A stretch of 64,000 nucleotides of DNA from the NCBI RefSeq assembly GCF_014204985.1, contig NZ_JACHMP010000001.1, forward strand, positions 4,712,001 to 4,776,000, read 5' to 3'. Below the pieces are notes generated by a model. It searched no databases. It was not told the origin of the DNA and was given only the letters and a program-made list of their open reading frames with translations. The translations under genes and the position numbers were made by a program. Positions 62,258 through 64,000 of the stretch are shown here, one piece after another. This DNA comes from Streptosporangium becharense. Lineage in GTDB: Bacteria > Actinomycetota > Actinomycetes > Streptosporangiales > Streptosporangiaceae. Every line of letters starts with the position of its first letter. The first letter of the stretch is position 1.

Positions 62258-63757
62258 ATGCCCATCTCTTCCCATGTGCTCCTGCCCCGCGTTCCCTACG
62301 GACAGGGGCTGTCCGCCGGGTCGCCCGGCGATTCCGTCCCCGCTCCACCGGGGGACGCGGAACCCGGCACGCCCGGTGACGCGGAGCTGCTCGCCGTCCC
62401 CTTCGCCGGAGACCGCGAGCCCGAGATCGAGCTGCCGCTGCCCGTCGCCGCGCTGCTCGCCCACTACCAGGCCAAGGGCGAGGCCGGTGAGATCGTCGAG
62501 GTGCCCGTCGCCAACGGCGACGTGGTGGGCAGGGTGCTGCTGTACGGGGTCGGCGACGGCTCGGCCCCGGCCCTGCGCAAGGCCGGGGCCGCGGTGGCCA
62601 GGCGGGGCAAGGGCAGGGAGTCCATCAGGATCGTGCTGCCCGAGGGGCCGGTGGCCGCGTTCGTGGAGGGCGCTCTGCTGGCCACGTACACCTTCCGGGT
62701 GGGCGAGGCGACGTCCGCCCCGGTGCTGCTGGAGTTCGTCGGCGAGGAGGCGCAGGCGGAGGTCGCCCGGGGCCGGGTGATCGCCGACGCCGTCGCGTTC
62801 GCGCGTGACCTGGCCAACACCCCCTCCTCGGTCAAGTCGCCCGCCTGGCTCGCCGAGCGCGCCGTCGAGCACGCCGTCGGTGAGGGCGACGGCTGGCGCG
62901 TCAGTGCCCAGGTGTGGGACGAGGCGGCGCTGAGGTCCGGCCGTTTCGGCGGCATCCTCGCCGTCGGGCAGGGGTCGGTCACCCCGCCCCGGCTCGTTCG
63001 GCTCTCCTACGAGCCCGAGGACGCCACCGGTCACGTGGTGCTGGTCGGCAAGGGCATCACGTACGACACCGGCGGTCTGTCACTCAAGCCGACGGACAAC
63101 ATGAAGTTCATGAAGACCGACATGGCCGGTGGCGCGGTCGTCATCGCGGTGCTCGGCGCGTTGGCCTCGCTCGGGGTGCGCCTGCGGGTCACCGGTCTGG
63201 TCGCCATCGCGGAGAACTCCTTCTCCGGTACGGCCCAGCGTCCCTCCGACGTCATCACGCAGTACGGCGGTCGCACCGTGGAGGTGCTGAACACCGACGC
63301 CGAGGGCCGCCTGGTGATGGCCGACGCGCTGGCCTACGCCGACGCCGAGCTCGACCCGGACGTGATGGTCGATGTCGCCACCCTCACCGGGGCCATCAGC
63401 ATCGCCCTGGGCAAGGGCCTGGGTGCGGTCTTCGCCTCGGACGACGCGCTGGCCGGTGAACTGATCGAGGCGGGGGAGAGCAGCGGCGAGCAGCTCTGGC
63501 GGATGCCGCTGATCGACGACTACGTGCCCGCGCTGGAGTCGCCCGTGGCGGATCTGTCCAACATCGAGGCCGGGTCCACCTACGGCGCGGGTTCCATCAC
63601 CGCGGCGCTGTTCCTGCGCGAGTTCACCGGAAAGCGGCCCTGGGCACACCTCGACATCGCGGGAGTCGGCCGCAGCGGCGCCGACGAGGGCGTCTTCAGC
63701 AAGGGGGCCACCGGGTACGGCGTCCGGCTGCTTCTGGAGTGGCTGTCGCGCCGTTGA
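62258..63757 (+). CDS. pepA: leucyl aminopeptidase (M17)
   Basis: 499 residues from ATG62258, with CTGGAG 9 nt upstream. The N-terminal third is the variable macro-domain-like part. The catalytic domain has GKGITYDTGGLSLKP with metal-binding Lys and Asp, MKTDMAGG, and NTDAEGRL with the second metal Asp and Glu and the catalytic Arg. It trims N-terminal residues, mainly leucine, from peptides and helps in peptide turnover; hexameric cytoplasmic enzyme in the family. It is last before a convergent O-methyltransferase gene. Confidence 0.93.
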   Translation: MPISSHVLLPRVPYGQGLSAGSPGDSVPAPPGDAEPGTPGDAELLAVPFAGDREPEIELPLPVAALLAHYQAKGEAGEIVEVPVANGDVVGRVLLYGVGDGSAPALRKAGAAVARRGKGRESIRIVLPEGPVAAFVEGALLATYTFRVGEATSAPVLLEFVGEEAQAEVARGRVIADAVAFARDLANTPSSVKSPAWLAERAVEHAVGEGDGWRVSAQVWDEAALRSGRFGGILAVGQGSVTPPRLVRLSYEPEDATGHVVLVGKGITYDTGGLSLKPTDNMKFMKTDMAGGAVVIAVLGALASLGVRLRVTGLVAIAENSFSGTAQRPSDVITQYGGRTVEVLNTDAEGRLVMADALAYADAELDPDVMVDVATLTGAISIALGKGLGAVFASDDALAGELIEAGESSGEQLWRMPLIDDYVPALESPVADLSNIEAGSTYGAGSITAALFLREFTGKRPWAHLDIAGVGRSGADEGVFSKGATGYGVRLLLEWLSRR

Positions 63758-63778
63758 ACGGGGCGCCGCCCCCCACTG

Positions 63779-64000
63779 TCAGTCGGAGAGCTTCACCGCG
63801 GCCAGGATGCCGTCGCCGAGGGGCATCATCAGCGGGCGGAGCCGCTCGTCGGAGCGGACCAGCTTGCCCAGTTCCCGCACGGTGACGGTCTCCGGGTCGC
63901 GCCGGGTGGGGTCGGTCACCCGGTTGCCCCACAGCGCGTTGGTGAAGACCACCACGCCGCCCACGCGCAGCAGGCGGACGGACTCGGCCAGGTAGTCGGG
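63779..64000 (-). CDS. O-methyltransferase, Rv1220c-like, N-terminus outside the window
   Basis: Only the C-terminal 73 residues are present, and the frame is open at the window edge. PDYLAESVRLLRVGG, then VVVFTNALWGNRVTDPTRRD and MPLGDGILAAVKL match the end of the catechol-type SAM-dependent O-methyltransferases (O-methyltransferase family 3) represented by Rv1220c. Conserved synteny with the DUF3117/tag block supports this. The substrate is unknown. Confidence 0.75.
   Translation of the reverse strand, partial: PDYLAESVRLLRVGGVVVFTNALWGNRVTDPTRRDPETVTVRELGKLVRSDERLRPLMMPLGDGILAAVKLSD

Overview
The window is very GC-rich actinobacterial chromosome. Codons end almost always in G or C, GTG starts are common, and it carries mycothiol biosynthesis (MshB), menaquinone-type succinate dehydrogenases, a 7Fe ferredoxin next to DapC, and a dapD/dapE-LOG-tag-DUF3117 block that matches, from memory, the Rv1201c-Rv1220c neighbourhood of Mycobacterium tuberculosis. 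Together with the cmd/Tcp-type membrane cluster at the left end this suggests a sporulating actinomycete, most likely of the Streptosporangiaceae; that assignment is inference. No rRNA, tRNA, transposase, integrase or CRISPR array was recognised.

Layout. 1-10.9 kb: a translationally coupled Gram-positive type IV secretion-like operon (TcpC-like, small membrane protein, TcpE fused to a ParA/MinD-like ATPase, VirB4-like ATPase, VirB6-like protein with Gly/Ser tail, bitopic protein, lytic transglycosylase-NlpC/P60 hydrolase), then a Nudix hydrolase. 11.4-15.0 kb: two Pro-rich single-pass surface proteins. 15.1-18.6 kb (minus): a mycobacterial Sdh1-type succinate dehydrogenase operon behind two CRP/GlxR-like sites. 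19.0-22.4 kb (minus): a signalling operon of receiver-PP2C phosphatase, CHASE3-like histidine kinase and single-domain receiver. 22.5-27.3 kb: a LysR regulator divergent from a second sdhCAB operon. 27.3-28.3 kb: an MNT-HEPN (MntA/HepT-type) toxin-antitoxin pair between two 81-bp direct repeats that contain the sdhB terminator. 28.3-30.2 kb (minus): an autoregulated MerR protein, and an HTH plus Clp-N pair behind a double operator. 30.4-33.9 kb: a heterodimeric ABC exporter with one dead nucleotide site. 34.1-43.7 kb: S9 peptidase, mshB, small proteins, a metallo-beta-lactamase-fold hydrolase, a 37-bp tandem repeat, penicillin acylase and a degenerate CysRS-like protein. 43.7-50.4 kb (minus): a three-gene cassette of a sigma-region-4-like protein, a RelE-like/UvrD-type helicase and a larger paralogue of the first protein. 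50.5-52.8 kb: methyltransferase, orphan binding lipoprotein and SH3-like protein. 52.9-64 kb: fdxA-dapC, dapD, dapE, two LOG proteins, a DivIVA-like protein, tag, DUF3117, pepA and a partial O-methyltransferase.

How parts work together: the left operon encodes most of an envelope-spanning DNA-transfer-type machine, but no relaxase or FtsK/TcpA coupling ATPase is visible, so it may be a domesticated chromosomal system. The two sdh operons give the cell two non-orthologous entries of succinate electrons into menaquinone, each with its own apparent control. DapC, DapD and DapE cover consecutive steps of the succinylase lysine/diaminopimelate route.

Strongest candidates for something new: the sigma4-like/RelE-helicase/paralogue cassette (43.7-50.4 kb), the toxin-antitoxin insertion inside a duplicated terminator, and the TcpE-ParA fusion whose Walker A has lost both lysines. 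A window-wide signal is that at least thirteen genes have a TANNNT hexamer 6-8 nt before the start codon, as expected for leaderless transcripts.
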